This document shows, piece by piece, positions 33,684 through 46,256 of a stretch of DNA of 64,000 nt. Positions within the stretch are counted from its first letter, which is position 1. Each line of letters starts with the position of its first letter. The stretch is taken from contig NC_090445.1 of NCBI RefSeq assembly GCF_031143425.1, positions 1,578,556,049-1,578,620,048 of the forward strand, read 5' to 3'. Source of the DNA: Pleurodeles waltl. Its lineage: Eukaryota; Chordata; Amphibia; Caudata; Salamandridae. The notes under the pieces were generated by a model that did no database searches, was not told the origin of the DNA, and saw nothing but the letters and a program-made list of their open reading frames with translations. Both the position numbers and the translations under genes were made by a program.

Positions 33684-36600
33684 AGTGCCGGATTACCAAA
33701 TAGGCAAAGTAAACACTGGCTCATGGGCCCCACTCCTTTAGCCCCTTCGCTGCCATGCCTTTTCCCCCTCCTGTGCCAGGCCTTTTTTTGCCTATTTGGA
33801 ATAGTTATAGCTTAGGCACTCATAACTTTTTGTCCACATAAGCTACCCACGACAAATTTGCGTCTTTTTTTCCCAACATCCTAGGGATTCTACAGGTACC
33901 CAGTCTTTGTGGGTTCCCCTGAAGGAGGCCAAGAAATTAGCCAAAATACAGTGAAAATTTCGTTTTTTTTAAAAAAAATTGGAAAAAGGGTCTGCAGAAG
34001 AAGGCTTGTGGTTTTTTCCCTGAAAACGGCATCAACAAAGGGTTTGCGGTGCTAACATCAACAGCTTCCCAGCTTTCAGGAACAGGCAGACTTGAATCAG
34101 AAAACCCAATTTTTCTACACAATTTTAGCATTTTACTGGGACATAATCCATTTTTGCGATTTTTTGTGCTTTCAGCCACCTTCCAGTCAGTGACAGAAAT
34201 GGGCATGAAACCAATGCTGGATCCCAGAAACCTAACCATTTCTGAAAAGTAGACAAAATTCTGAATTCAGCAAGGGGTAATTTGTGTATCTCCTACAAGG
34301 GTTTCCTACAGAAAATAACAACTGGAAAAAAATATCTTGAAATTGAGGTGAAAAAAACAGCAATTTTTCTCTACGTTTTACTCTGTAACTTTTTCCTGCA
34401 ATGTCAGATTTTTGACAGCAATATACCGTTACATCTGCTGGACTCTTCTGGTTGCGGGGATATATATAGGGCTTGTAGGTTCATCAAGAACCGTAGGTAC
34501 CCAGAGCCAATAAATGTGCTGCACCCTGCAGTGGGTTTTCATTCTATACCGGGTATACAGCAATTCATTTGCTGAAATATAAAGAGTGAAAAATAGCTAT
34601 CAAGAAAACCTTTGTATTTCCAAAATGGGCACAAGATAAGGTGTTGAGGAGCAGTGGTTATTTGCACATCTCTGAATTCCGGGGTGCCCATACTAGCATG
34701 TGAATTACAGAGCATTTCTCGAATAGACGTCTTTTTTACACACTCTCTTATATTTGGAAGGAAAAAATGTAGAGAAAGACAAGGGGCAATAACACTTGTT
34801 TTTCTATTCTATGTTCCCTCAAGTCTCCCGATAAAAATGGTACCTCACTTGTGTGGGCAGGCCTAGCGCCCAGGAAAGGAAATGGCCCAAAACACAACGT
34901 GGACACATCACATTTTTTCACAGAAAACATAGGTGTTTTTTACAAAGTGCCTACCTGTGGATTTTGGCATCTAGCTCTGGCGGCACCTGGGGAAACCTAG
35001 CAAACCAGCACATTTTTGAAAACTAGACACCTAGGGGAATCCAAGATGGGGTGACTTGTGGGGCTCTGACCAGGTTCTATTACCCAGAATCCTTTGCAAA
35101 CCTCAAAATTTGGCCAAAAAAACACTTTTTCCTCTCATTTCGGTGACAGAAAGTTCTGGAATCAGAGAGGACATTTCTGAAAACTAGACACCCGAGGGAG
35201 TCCATTGAGGTTTGACTTACGTGGATCTCCCAATGTTTTCTTACCCAGAATCCTCAGCAAACCTCAAATTTAGCTAAAGAAATCACATTCTTCCCACATT
35301 TCTGTGTGGGTTCACCGCACTGGGACACATTTCATACCACCCAATGTTCCCCTCGGTCTCCCGGTAAAAATTATACCTCATTTGTGTAGGTGGACTAAGT
35401 GCTTGTGAAAGGGAAGAGCCAAAAACATGTCGATATTGAGAGGGAACAAAGGGGGTCCAAAAGGGCAGTTTGCAAAAAAATATTTTGAGGCTGACAAGTG
35501 CAGCAGAATTTTTATCGGTATAGATGAGACAATGCTGGGTGGTAGGAATTTTGTGGATTTCTGCAGATTCCGGAAGGTTCCATCACAAAAACGTGGAAAA
35601 AATTTGTGATTTCCAGCAAAGTTGGAGGTTTGCAGGGGATTGTGGGTACAAAAATGGTGCGGGGTGCATGTGAAACACACCAGTCTGGAATCACCCAGTT
35701 GTTTAGTTTTCAGATGTGTCTAGGTCTTGTGGATTTTTCTACATGGCAGCATCCCAAAGTCCATAAAGTGCAGCCCTCACCATTCCAAGTGGGACGATTT
35801 TGAGAGTAAGCCAAGTTCTCATGGCCCAAATGTAAAACTAAAACCCAAAATAATCAAATGCCTTCTTGCTTGCTGTGGGATAAGATGTTTTAGAGTGCGG
35901 TGGAGAGCTGAAAGACTGTCACCCCCTTCAGTTGAGGTGGGGGCGTAACCAGGCGCATACTGGTTGGTAGCCACCACCCCAATATTTTTTGTTTTTAAAA
36001 AAAATTCCCTGGCATCTAGTAGACTTTCTGCCCCCGGGGTGTTGATCAGGGGTAATTGCCCCATCTGCCCACTAGTGGGCAGAACAACTTTGGCCCCACT
36101 TATTTGGGGTTGGGGTATGGCCATACCCCCACCCTCTTATTTTTGGAATAAAAACTTCCCTGGCATCTGGTGGGCTTTCTGCCCCCCCTTGGGGCAGATG
36201 GGCCTTCCAAAAATAGGCCCATCTGTCCCCAATGGGGGGCAGATATGGCCAACAGTAATGTGCTCCCATGGGGAGCGACCATTACCCAAGGGGCTGCCTC
36301 CCTAAAGACAACACACGCATACACACACACCAATCCCTGGTGCCTAAGTGGTTTCTGCCCCCACGGGGGCAAATTGGCCTAACAAAAATTGGCCGATCTG
36401 CCCCCTGGTGGGGCAGAAATGGCCTAAATGTAATTTGCCCCCTATGAGAGCGACCCTTGCCTAAGGGGTCGCTCCCCACCTCTAAAAACAAAAACAAAAC
36501 AAAAACAAAACAAAAAAAATATATATATATTATCTCTGGTGCCTAGAGGTTTCTGCCCCCCCCCCCGGGGGCAGAAAAGGTCTTAAAAAAAAATGCCCCC

Positions 36601-36760
36601 CCCCCCTGGGAGCGACCCTTGCCCAAGGGGTCACTCCCTTATGCCAATTTCCACATAGAAAATAAATCCCTGGTGTCTAGTGGGCTTTTCAAAAGCCGGA
36701 TTGCTTTACAATCCGGCTTTTGAAACGCTCAGAGAGACTTCAAAGGGAAGTGCCAGGTAT
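33684..36760. repeat. Long unclassified interspersed repeat R3
   Basis: Internally repetitive: GTCTCCCGATAAAAATGGTA CCTC-type blocks recur near 34830 and 35360 (about 530 bp apart), and the AAAACTAGACACC...TTACCCAGAATCCT block recurs near 35020 and 35190 (about 170 bp apart). It starts near a short hairpin (CCAAATAGGCAAA and TTTGCCTATTTGG, 33697-33800) and ends with a tandem array and a 36696-36724 hairpin (TTTCAAAAGCCGGATTG and complement). I recognise the text as a common salamander repeat but not its class. No ORF is preserved. Confidence 0.65.
36009..36690 (+). repeat. Tandem array of hairpin-bearing units, about 4-5 copies
   Basis: The boundary motif CCCTGGYRYCTAGTGGGCTT starts at about 36009, 36157, 36337, 36534 and 36668. 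Units of 134-197 bp carry GGGGGCAGAT/ATCTGCCCCC-like pairs and, in later units, GAGCGACCCTTGCC AAGGGGTCGCTC pairs. C- and A-homopolymers at 36490-36600 indicate slippage. Confidence 0.85.
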
Positions 36761-38776
36761 AATGTATGCAAGATAGGCGTTCCCACTGGAAAAGCCATGC
36801 ATAACTGACACAGTGAAATTTACATTGCACTGGGTCATTCCGCAACTGCACTGCATCAGAATTTTACCAACTGCTCAGAGCAGGTGTAAATCTGACACAG
36901 GGCTTTCCTCAATGGGGGCCTCCTGGCATTGCTGGAGTAGCGTCTTTGTGACGTTAGTCCAGAAATGCATGAGTTTAGCACCACAGATGCATCAGTATTT
37001 CTGCCACATCTGTTAAAACTTGCGCCATTGAGCTCTGTATTGTAAATGCAGTGAATTCATGACATCTTAGGGAGGTGTTAGTGCGCATGGTCCTTAATAA
37101 GTAAACTTACTTGACGTCATCAACTTTCACCTCTCCCATCTAAATTTCCTTCCCTTGTCATGACTTTTTATTAGGGTCTCTCAGTCATTTCCACTAATTG
37201 CTAACTGGTCAATCTTATCAGAAGTTATGATTCTAACCTATAGTTTTTGTTTACCACATATTCACGTCAATTCAGGATTCAAGTTCCATTAGTTCGATTG
37301 GTTCTTCTGTCGATGAGAACATCATCCGGCTCTTCAGGAAAACAAAATTGTTGCTCGCAATCTTTCAGTCAGTGCTTCCATTGTTCAAGCCCTGGGAACG
37401 TACGTTTAGCCTACACTACACATAATTGTATCAATTTGTCCTCATCATCTCCTGTCCACTGGTACATTTGCAGAATTTTCTAGCAGAGCTCTCTCTGAAC
37501 TCTGTACAGTTCAAGGTCCTTATCTCCAGTTCCAGTCCTCGGGAGCTCATTGCGTCTCCACGTTAAAGCAAGCAAGGCCCAGCGAAGACCAGGCCTCCAG
37601 TTTGGCTAAGTTAAGAACATGAATTATCATAAAACATAAGTTATACATTCAAATATGACATCTTAGTACAATTTTAATATATATTTTTCATTATTTAGCA
37701 TCTTGTTAATACACTCCCCATGGGCACATTTTACCCATATACGTTATTTTCAAATATTAGTTTTTTTTATCAATATTTCTCATTAGTATTCCTATGCAAA
37801 TCATTAGAAATTTCTCATATTAACATATCTGCTCCAAAAGAGGCGCAAGAAATCTGACACCTCAGAGCCGATTCACCATTCTCGTAAATGAGGCCCCCAG
37901 TTTGAGAACTCAGTCTCATTTAATTTGATGAACAGGAATGACATTTTTCTCTTTGTCATCTATTAACCAGTTGGCAAACAGAGTTCTAGGGTTCAAGAAT
38001 CCTGCACTGAAAACAAATATTTAGAGATTCGATGTCAGGGCAAGCTAACCATCATAACTTTACTCCAGGAGAGATTGGGACACACCACAGTAGAATGTAA
38101 AATGACCTCATTCTCCAAGAAAAACATTCAGAAAAAAAGACTGGGTCCCTATTTTGGAAATCTTGACGAAAGGTATTTAGAGCATCAAATCTTTTCATGA
38201 AAATTGGCCTGAACTGAGCACTGTTCTTGTACCAGAATCCAGTGGTTCACAAGTCAAACTCTGATCTTATTGATCACGTAAGTTTCAATGACTTTACCAA
38301 TTAACCCATAAATATCACGGAAATAGCAGATACATTCAGAGCACAATCAAATTTGTAGGCGTTTGACAAATAAGCAAACAATTTTGTATAAATTTGGCTC
38401 AACAAGGTAAAATCTGTGTTTCTAGTTCTTATTTTGGTTAGCATGGTCGAGGTTTTCCCTCTAAATCTAATGCTGTACCTACCTCAATCCTTAACCCAAA
38501 CTATTACCTGTGTGTACTTTCACAGCTCCATGCCTTGCACCTAATACCATCTGGAAATCTTGCATGCAATTCTTACTTACAAGGGTAGAAAAGGCATTTT
38601 TGGCAAGTCTGAAGAAACAAAATTCAATTTTCCAAAAAGCGAACTGTAACCTCTCAAGTTGAAAAGGTTTGCCAAATGGGGTGGAAGGATGGGGGTGAGT
38701 TCCATTTGTGACACACATATGGTGAAGTATAAATTAAGGTTTTCTTGGAAGCACTTGGCTGGCGTTAACAGATAAA
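36761..38776. other. Unclassified non-coding DNA
   Basis: No supported coding frame or family; AT-rich from 37620 to 37850. Confidence 0.5.
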
Positions 38777-38945
38777 GGGCCTGATTTAGAGTATGGCAGA
38801 CAAAGTACTCAATTACAAAGGAGACAGAGTACCATGTCTGCCAAACCCTTGATTTGACAGTGGTGCCCCTGTTTGGCTCTGTCATCGCATAACTCTAACG
38901 GGCAAGTGGTGTACAGGTCGACTGCCCGTTGTGCCCAAGCCACTT
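38777..38945. mobile_element. Left end of a GGGCCTGATTTAGA MITE, truncated
   Basis: GGGCCTGATTTAGAGTATGG begins at 38777. The complementary end (CTAAATCAGGCCC) is not found nearby, but it exists at 46653-46665 in another copy. The interior contains short inverted segments (GGGCAAGTGG...ACTGCCC). Confidence 0.55.
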
Positions 38946-39899
38946 GTTAATATATTTCCCTGTTTTTAGTGACAGGGAAAACCGCAAAATCAAAGATGAA
39001 ACTGGAGTTGCATTTTACAAACAAGGATACCGGGTTCTTGGACCACATTAAAAAGTGTATTTCCTTAGCCTGCTCTACTCTCTTTTGTAGTTTGGAGGAG
39101 CAGCCAAGGCATAGTTCGGAAGAGTAGTTCTAAAGAGGTATTTATTTGTTTACTGGGTTCTTGATATAGCATGTAAAGACCCTTTGCACAGGGTGAAGAA
39201 AACCTTACAAAGAAATGGCAGAACCATAATAGTCATGCATAGAAATAGCCAGGTTCTAAAAACGAAAGTGTGTGTCTTTGGATAGGTATTGGCATCTTTG
39301 CAATATAGGATTGGGAGACCTGAAACAATAGGTAGGAATAGATTAGAAAGGCCTTTTAAAAACAGACATTGTGTATGTGTTGGTGTAGCATTCCAGAATA
39401 CTTTCACATTTCCAGATTATGACTGTTTCAGGATCAAAGATCTTCTAAAACTTGGAGTGGACAGCTTGACTTTTTAAAGCTGTTTCTACCAGAACAATTA
39501 CATTTTTGAGGTTCCTTTATGTGAATTACCTTGTAGGTAATGCATGTGGTCCTAAATGCAGAGCAACAGTCAAAGTGGTTTAGGGTCTTACACACCCCTA
39601 ATAAATGTTCTCTATGATAAATAGCTGGGTATAGGTGCTTTTATTCGGGTATGGCGAGGTGCTTGTCAAATTTCGCTTGGGAATATTACATGCATACACA
39701 TACACAAACACACACACACATTTCTGTTTTGAAGGTCTGTTTATTTTAGAAAATATTGAGTTTTAAATACTCCTAACAGTCTGCACCTCTCCCTTTCTAA
39801 TGCTCCTTTAGCTCCCTTCATGCCAGGCTTCTCATATAATGTATTGTAACCGCCATGATTGTTGGGAAATCTGAAGCTCACACCCACTATCTTACGGAC
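38946..39899. other. Unclassified non-coding DNA
   Basis: No gene or repeat recognised apart from a short ACACAC tract at 39700-39720. Confidence 0.45.
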
Positions 39900-41060
39900 C
39901 AAGCTACATCCCTGGTGACAGTCAAAGGACTGGAATCCTAGTGATAAAAGAAGTGGTGTGATACAAAGAGATCAGTATTGGAGACCAGACGTGCTACCAC
40001 AAAATGTACTACTTTGAGGGGAGCAAGGCAAGATTTAGGCAGTTTGGCAAATAGCGTGTTTAGGTGATTTAGGTATGAGATAACCGGAGCTTCAATGGCT
40101 TGTGTAAGGTCTTGTTTTGAGGTCAAAGGTCCAGGGCTATGGAGTAGTTTTATACATGGAATTTAGCACTCTCGGCCATCTCTTTGATGCACAGATCAAG
40201 GAGGAGCAGTTATTGAGTTTGAAGCCAAGAGATTTAGCTGAAGTTGTTGTGTTTGATGTGAGGGCCATCTACATGAACAGAGTAGACCACTTGACTAGGA
40301 GGGGGAGGAGAAGTTCAGTCTTCTGAAGGCTTAGCTTTAATTTCATGTTTGCCATCTACTTTTGAATGTCTGTAAATGAAGCGGTAAGGCACTGGAGGTT
40401 GTTGCAACATACAATTTTAATGGCTTGCACCTTGAAAATCGACCCTAGAATTTCGATGGGACATGATATAAGGACAAAATATTGAACACAAATATAGACA
40501 AGTAAGTAAGTCTAGATTTTGTCAACATATATGTAACTAAGTGGTACAGTTATCTTCAAGATACGTAGCCGTGGAGCTAGGGATAGTAAATCTATACATC
40601 CCTCTTGGCACTTGCCTTTTAATAGTTTGTCCCTCAATATTCTGTCCTTGATATTCTTCCATCACAATATTTGGTGTGTCATTATTCAGTAGTACAATCA
40701 ATTATAATGTATAGCTGAGAATCATCAGCGCATTGTAAAACAGAATACTATATTTTTTAGCGTGTCATCTGGTTGTTCAAAAAAGACACTCAACAACAGA
40801 AGCTCTAGTATGGAGTCCTGAACAATCTGCAAGAGACTGACGGGGTGGAGGAAAAATAACTTATTATAATAAGTTGTTGTCAGTAAGATAGGATATGAAC
40901 CATTTTTGCACTGTTCCGTCAATACCCAGTTTGCTTTGTCAGATTTTTGAGTAGGGTATTGAGATCAACAGAACCAAAGCTTCTGATAGGTGGAGGAGGC
41001 AGGAATTTACTTCATCAAAGGGACATAGGGCGACATTTACAATTTTGAAGAGGACGTTTT
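39900..41060 (-). pseudogene. Probable L2/CR1-like LINE RT relic
   Basis: On the minus strand near 40736-40708 the translation CADDSQLYI matches the YADDTQ catalytic block of L2/CR1-type RT. The spacing of surrounding antisense text (CCTGAACAATCTGCAAGAG upstream, TTCAGTCTTCTGAAGGCTTA downstream) resembles antisense LINE sequence as in 57527-60844. No frame is open for long. Family and limits are uncertain. Confidence 0.4.
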
Positions 41061-41100
41061 CAGTGCTGTGACCCATGCACAACCCAGTTTAAAAGTCACC

Positions 41101-43588
41101 TGTGAGAAACTGGGGCTGATTGCAGAGGCCCCCTAACTTTTTGCCCCCATTTTCCACTTTATGCTGGTGTTTTCCTGACTCTGATGGTGCCCTGGGTACT
41201 GCTAACCAGTCCCAGGGCCTGTGCTCTGTATAAAATGGATATGCAAATTAGGCTAATTATAATTGGCTAAGTTAACCTACCTATAAGTCCCTAGTATATG
41301 GTAGGGCATGTAGGTTTAGGGACCACAGCATAGGTGGTGCACACCTAGGTGCATTGCTGAGGTGCCCAGTGTCATTTTAAAAGCAAGCCTGCCTTGCTGG
41401 CTGCTTTTAAATTAAAGTTATATGCAAATTCGACTTTGGAATTAAAGGTACTTCCAAAGTCTTAAACTACCTTATTTTTACATATAAGTCACCCCTAAGG
41501 TGTGCCCTATGTGCCCCTAGGGCTGGGTGCCATGTAACTATAAGCAGGGACTTTATAAAAGTAGATTTATAAGCCCTGGTGAGGTAAAAACAGCCAAATT
41601 CGTTTTTCCCTCATTGAAGTAAATGGCCTTCATAGGCTAGAATGGGCAGACTTTATTTAAAATTTTAAAGTCTCCTTAAATGTTACATACCAAGAATTTG
41701 GTATCAAATTGATTGTTATAATAAATCCCACAACTTCCAGTTGTTGGATTTAATATAACTAGTGCAGGTAAAAAGTTTAGACTTTACCTAAAAAGTTGCC
41801 AATTTCAGCTCTGCATTGTTTTTGCTGCTGTGCTCTGATTGGCCAGCCTGCAGCAGCTTCTGCCAGGCTACTTTAATGAGGTGTGAAGTGGCCTGACTTC
41901 ACACAAAGGAATGTGCTTGGGGGAGAGAATCTCCCCTCAGCAGATGGTGAGGCAGGAAGGGGGAGGGCTGCCAAACTGGTCTTCAAAGGCAGAGAAGGAC
42001 ATTTGCAGCACCCAGCAACACCCCCACATCCTGCAAACCCAGACAGCTAGGTGCCCCCTTGATTAGATTAGGAGAGGGCAGGAGAGGGGTGTGTTTATGA
42101 TTTTTAGCCACACCAGTGGGTGGGCTCAGCCAGATCTCTCCTCTAAAAATCAGATTCATCCATTTTGGATTTTTAGAGACTGTTGCCTTCTGGGATGGAT
42201 TTTTGCCACACTTCCCAGGAAGTGGTCATCATAGGGGGACAACCCTGTCCCTGATTGGAGGACCAGGGCCCCCCTGCTTTTCACCCAGGAGCAAGGATAA
42301 AACTGGCAGACCTGCACCCACGCCTCAGATCCCCTCCAGAATTCAACAAGAAAGGAACTAAAGAAGAAGAAGGACTGCCCTGCTGGACCCCTGGCCTGCA
42401 CCTGGACCCTGCACTCAGAAGGACTGCACCAGCTGCACACTTGGGCTTCACCACAAGAAGGACTTTGCCTGGCTTCAACTGGTTCAAGGAGGGACTCCCT
42501 GTTTGCTACAGGTGAAAAATTGCTAAACCAGAGTCCCCTGCACCAACTCCTGAAGAAAGCGACCAGCTGACCACTGTCCAGTGGCCAAAAAGGAGTTTGC
42601 GCCAGGTGCATTCTGGGAGTTGAAGTCCGCACCCCCAAGGACCATCACAGAACTTCTGGACCCTTGGGGTGAGCTGTGGACCCCAAAAGAACCTTAAAAG
42701 AACATCTGGGTGAAGCCCCAGAAGTTTGGAAAAGATTGGAGAAATTTTAGAAAAAAGCTCCATAAAGTGACCGACTCGACGCGGAAATTCTAGCCGGCTT
42801 GCCTCAACCGCGACCCGGCCTGACTTCGTGGTTCGTCCCGGTCAAGAAAAACATCCGAAAAAGAGACTAAGTCCGAACGTAAAAAGTTGACCGGGACCTT
42901 CCAGCCATCGTATCCGAGAAGGGCTCCACGGACGTCGGATCAAGATCCAGGTTTACCCCGGTCGAAGGATTTTCATCTCGAAAAAACGACTAAGTCCGAA
43001 GGTAGAAATCACCACCGAGGAAACCGACTTCGCGTATCCGGACAAGGGCTCCAGGAGGTCGGATCCAACTGGCAGGTTCGTCCCGGTGAAGAAAAACTTC
43101 AAAATAAAGACTAAATCAGAAGGTAACTTTTTAACCGAGGCCTCCCGCGACCTGTAGCCGAGCAGGGCTCCATCGCGGTCGGCCTGAAAGTTTGACTTTG
43201 TCCCGGTCCTGGTGCAACCAGATGACCCGTTTGGCGCTTTTCGTTTCTAAGCGCTAGAAAATAATAATACTTTAAAAATTCATATCTCCGGTTCCCCTGA
43301 ACCGATTTTAATCGTTTTTGTGTCATTTTAAAGATAAAAATATAAGCTATTTTTATAAATTGGTTTTGGATTTTTAAACTGTTTCCTGTGTTTTATTTAA
43401 TTACTGTTTTGTGATATTTGAATGCTTTACACTTTGTCTCCTAAGTTAAGCCTTGACGCTCGATGCCAAGCTACCAAGGGTAGAGCTGGGATTAATTTAC
43501 TGAGACCTAACTGTACTTTTGTGGAGGTTTGTGGCTTGTTGCTAGGTGTAGGTACCTACCTGCCCTACCAATAACCCATTTTCCAACA
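41101..43588 (+). mobile_element. Solo LTR (2488 bp)
   Basis: The block begins TGTGAGAAACTGGGG and ends TTTTCCAACA, so it has TG...CA ends, and is flanked by exact TCACC at 41096-41100 and 43589-43593. There is no internal gag or pol, and it contains a TATAAAATGG sequence near 41229. This is the expected product of recombination between the two LTRs of a full element. The 5-bp duplication suits Gypsy or some ERV families; I cannot tell which. No internal frame is convincing, including one of 160 codons on the minus strand. Confidence 0.88.
42770..43190 (+). repeat. CpG-rich tandem repeat of about 120 bp inside the solo LTR
   Basis: Units carry CGACTTCG/GTCCCGGT, AAARACGACTAAGTCCGAAGG and a GGGCTCC...GGTCGGATC block. 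Starts lie near 42770, 42888, 43017 and 43133. CpG density is much higher than in the neighbouring sequence. Confidence 0.75.
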
Positions 43589-43593
43589 TCACC

Positions 43594-46248
43594 TAGTAAG
43601 TGATTGTTCTAGTTCATTTTTTTAGCTTGCTAGTTACACAACTTTAAAGGATCTTAGAGGAAGGGGATGCCTGCAGCAGATCTTTAGTTTTCAATTAATT
43701 ATGGGCCAGTATTTTTCAGCAGATGACAGGAGTGGCCTATCTTCAGGAAAATTGGAAGAGAACCAGGACGGAGCTGATTATTTGCAGCCAGATAGGGAGG
43801 ATGTTTTAGTGAGTTCATTGGCTAGAGAGGTTGATATGGGTTCTGAAACAATGTTTGATCCCTTAGTATATGCTGTGAAATGTATCAGCATATCTAGGGT
43901 AACAGGGATGAAAGCATTCCAGATGTCCCAAGGATCTCCCATATTGAAACGTGGGCTTTCTGTGGTGGGTGCAAGTAGGTGTGTGGCGGTTAGCTAGTCC
44001 TTAATTTTCATACTGTTTTTGAGAAGTAGGAGACTCAGCCTTTACCTTTGGATTCTCAGGCGAGAGGAGGGATACTTGTAGCTTAATGCTGTACAATCAG
44101 GGAGAGTCCCTTTGAACAGTTTGTGGCATGTCCAAGTTTCATTCTCGATGAAGTAGGATTTAGCATATCATGTGGACTGCTACTATATTTCCTGGCCAAT
44201 TAGAGTTTGTGGAGCTCAGCAGAGGTAGGAGATTTTTTCTACCTCTCTTCAAGTTCTCTTACCTTTGTTTTTACATCTTGTTCATGTCATTGTTGTGTTA
44301 CTTTGAGGTTAGCTTAAACATTTGGATGTTTGATAGAGGTTAATTTGTCTATTGTAGCAAGAGTTTCTTTGTCATTTTGCTCTACTAACTTGGCAGGGTT
44401 GGCAGCAACCACTGCTGATAATTTGATAGAGTGGATCAAGAAGTCAATGGCATTCTTGTCAATGTGTTTAAGTTCTCTTAAGAATTCGCCACTGTTTTCT
44501 AGTGTGGCATACAGTGGGAATGCAGAGATAAGTACATTGAACAGAGTGACCAGGCAATCTGACATTCCACTTCAACAGGGTGTCAGTGTGTAATCACAAT
44601 TCCAGGAAAGATATAATTCTGGGCATTATGTTTTATTTTGTGTTGGTAATTGTTTTTGATTTTTGGCAAACTCATCTGAGCTTAAAAGGCTTTGGTTATG
44701 TTGACTTTTGGCACATGGCAAACATGTAAGTCAGGGCCCATTACTGCAGGATTGGAACTAAATAAGTATTAACTTTTCACTTTGTAATGTATTCAAGATG
44801 TGAGCATGCATTTAAATATGAGCTGGAGAACAGAACATACTCATTTGTTCTACTACACTAGCTTCATCCCAGTCTCCATGTTGGCCAGTTAGCTGTTTGT
44901 AGTGGGCCTTTTAGCAGCCTTTAAACATGTTACAGCCAATGTAGTCCTCCCAAGCACTTGCTCAATGGGAGATGTCTACACTGATTTACTGTGATCTTTG
45001 ACGCAAATAATTCAATCCCTTGACATTTATTTTCTGCAGTCCTTCCAAAACCACCTTCTGGAAATGTGAAGTGCCATTATCCGCGGAAAGCTATCAAACT
45101 TCAGGCTAGCCTAACCAGCCTCTGATGGCATCTGCATATGCAGGTGGTTTCTTGTTAGTCCTCAGATTAATTCCTTTCTTGGCCAACTAAATCTCTGTAA
45201 TATTTTGTGATTGAAAGCAGCCATTTTCCTTTGGTTTAAGTTCTCACATCAAAGTAGCTTCTCTGTTTGCATTTAGGGATCGGGTCTCTGAATAAATTAA
45301 GTTAGTCTGCTAAATTCATTATGATGTGGAGGAACATACCAGTGTTATAGGAACTGAGCCAAACCTATTGCTGAAAGTCTTTGTAGGCCATTTCCAATTG
45401 CACATGCAAAGGTCAGTAAGGTAGATTCTTTACTTTTCTGTTGCCACAAATAACAAAGAAAAGACGCTCTGAGCTTAAACTGTGGAATGGATGTAGTCCA
45501 AGACCCTCATTTACAGTGTGTCATGTCGTCATTGTAACACTGTGATCTCAGAAATTGTGTGACCACAATGGAAACTTGCGATGTTGCATCACATTTAGAA
45601 TTACATTTGCAATATCAGACAGAAACCCAGTTCCTGCATATTTTTCTTTACTTCATGATTTGTCATCATTCAAAAATGTGAAAACGGCTGCAACTTTTTG
45701 CTGGTGCGAATGAGCCTGGCCTATGCAATGGAGAGAAGTGGAAATAACGCTTTGTGATGAAGTATTATTGCTTTTCTTAACAATGGTGTTAAACATACAG
45801 TGAAACTACTTTTTGTAAACGTGAACAAGATGTTTCCACTGTCCAATGGTTTCTGAAAGAAGGACTTTATGTATGAGAGTGTCAGAGAGTCCTTTTTTTC
45901 CACAGTGCCTTCAGAAAACAAGGTCAAGGTTTGCAACCGCATTAAATATGCCTTTCTTGTATAAATAGTCTCACATTTGCCATAAGGTTCATTTCAATGT
46001 GTGGAATTATACACTAGGTGCAGGTGAGATTTTCATTAGATAGTGTAATCTGGCATAATATTAGCATGGGAGCATGTAAACAATGCAATTGACCAGAATG
46101 TAGATGGCTAGTGTTTGCAGTACATATGTTTTTATACTAAGATATAGTGGCAGATGCTGGTATAACATTTTACACAATTATATTTAATTTTTGAGGAACT
46201 TCACATAATTGAGCCAAAAGCAAAGTTTGTGAATTTCACACACACATT
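43594..46248. other. Unclassified non-coding DNA
   Basis: Frames of 98 codons (43701, +) and 83 codons (44565, -) have ordinary composition but no recognised domain, and I do not call them genes. No repeat family is evident. Confidence 0.45.
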
Positions 46249-46256
46249 CTCTAAGT

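Noticed and set aside
42156..42638. Minus-strand frame of 160 codons in the solo LTR
   Set aside because: No domain and wholly within a non-coding LTR; likely chance in a GC-richer stretch.
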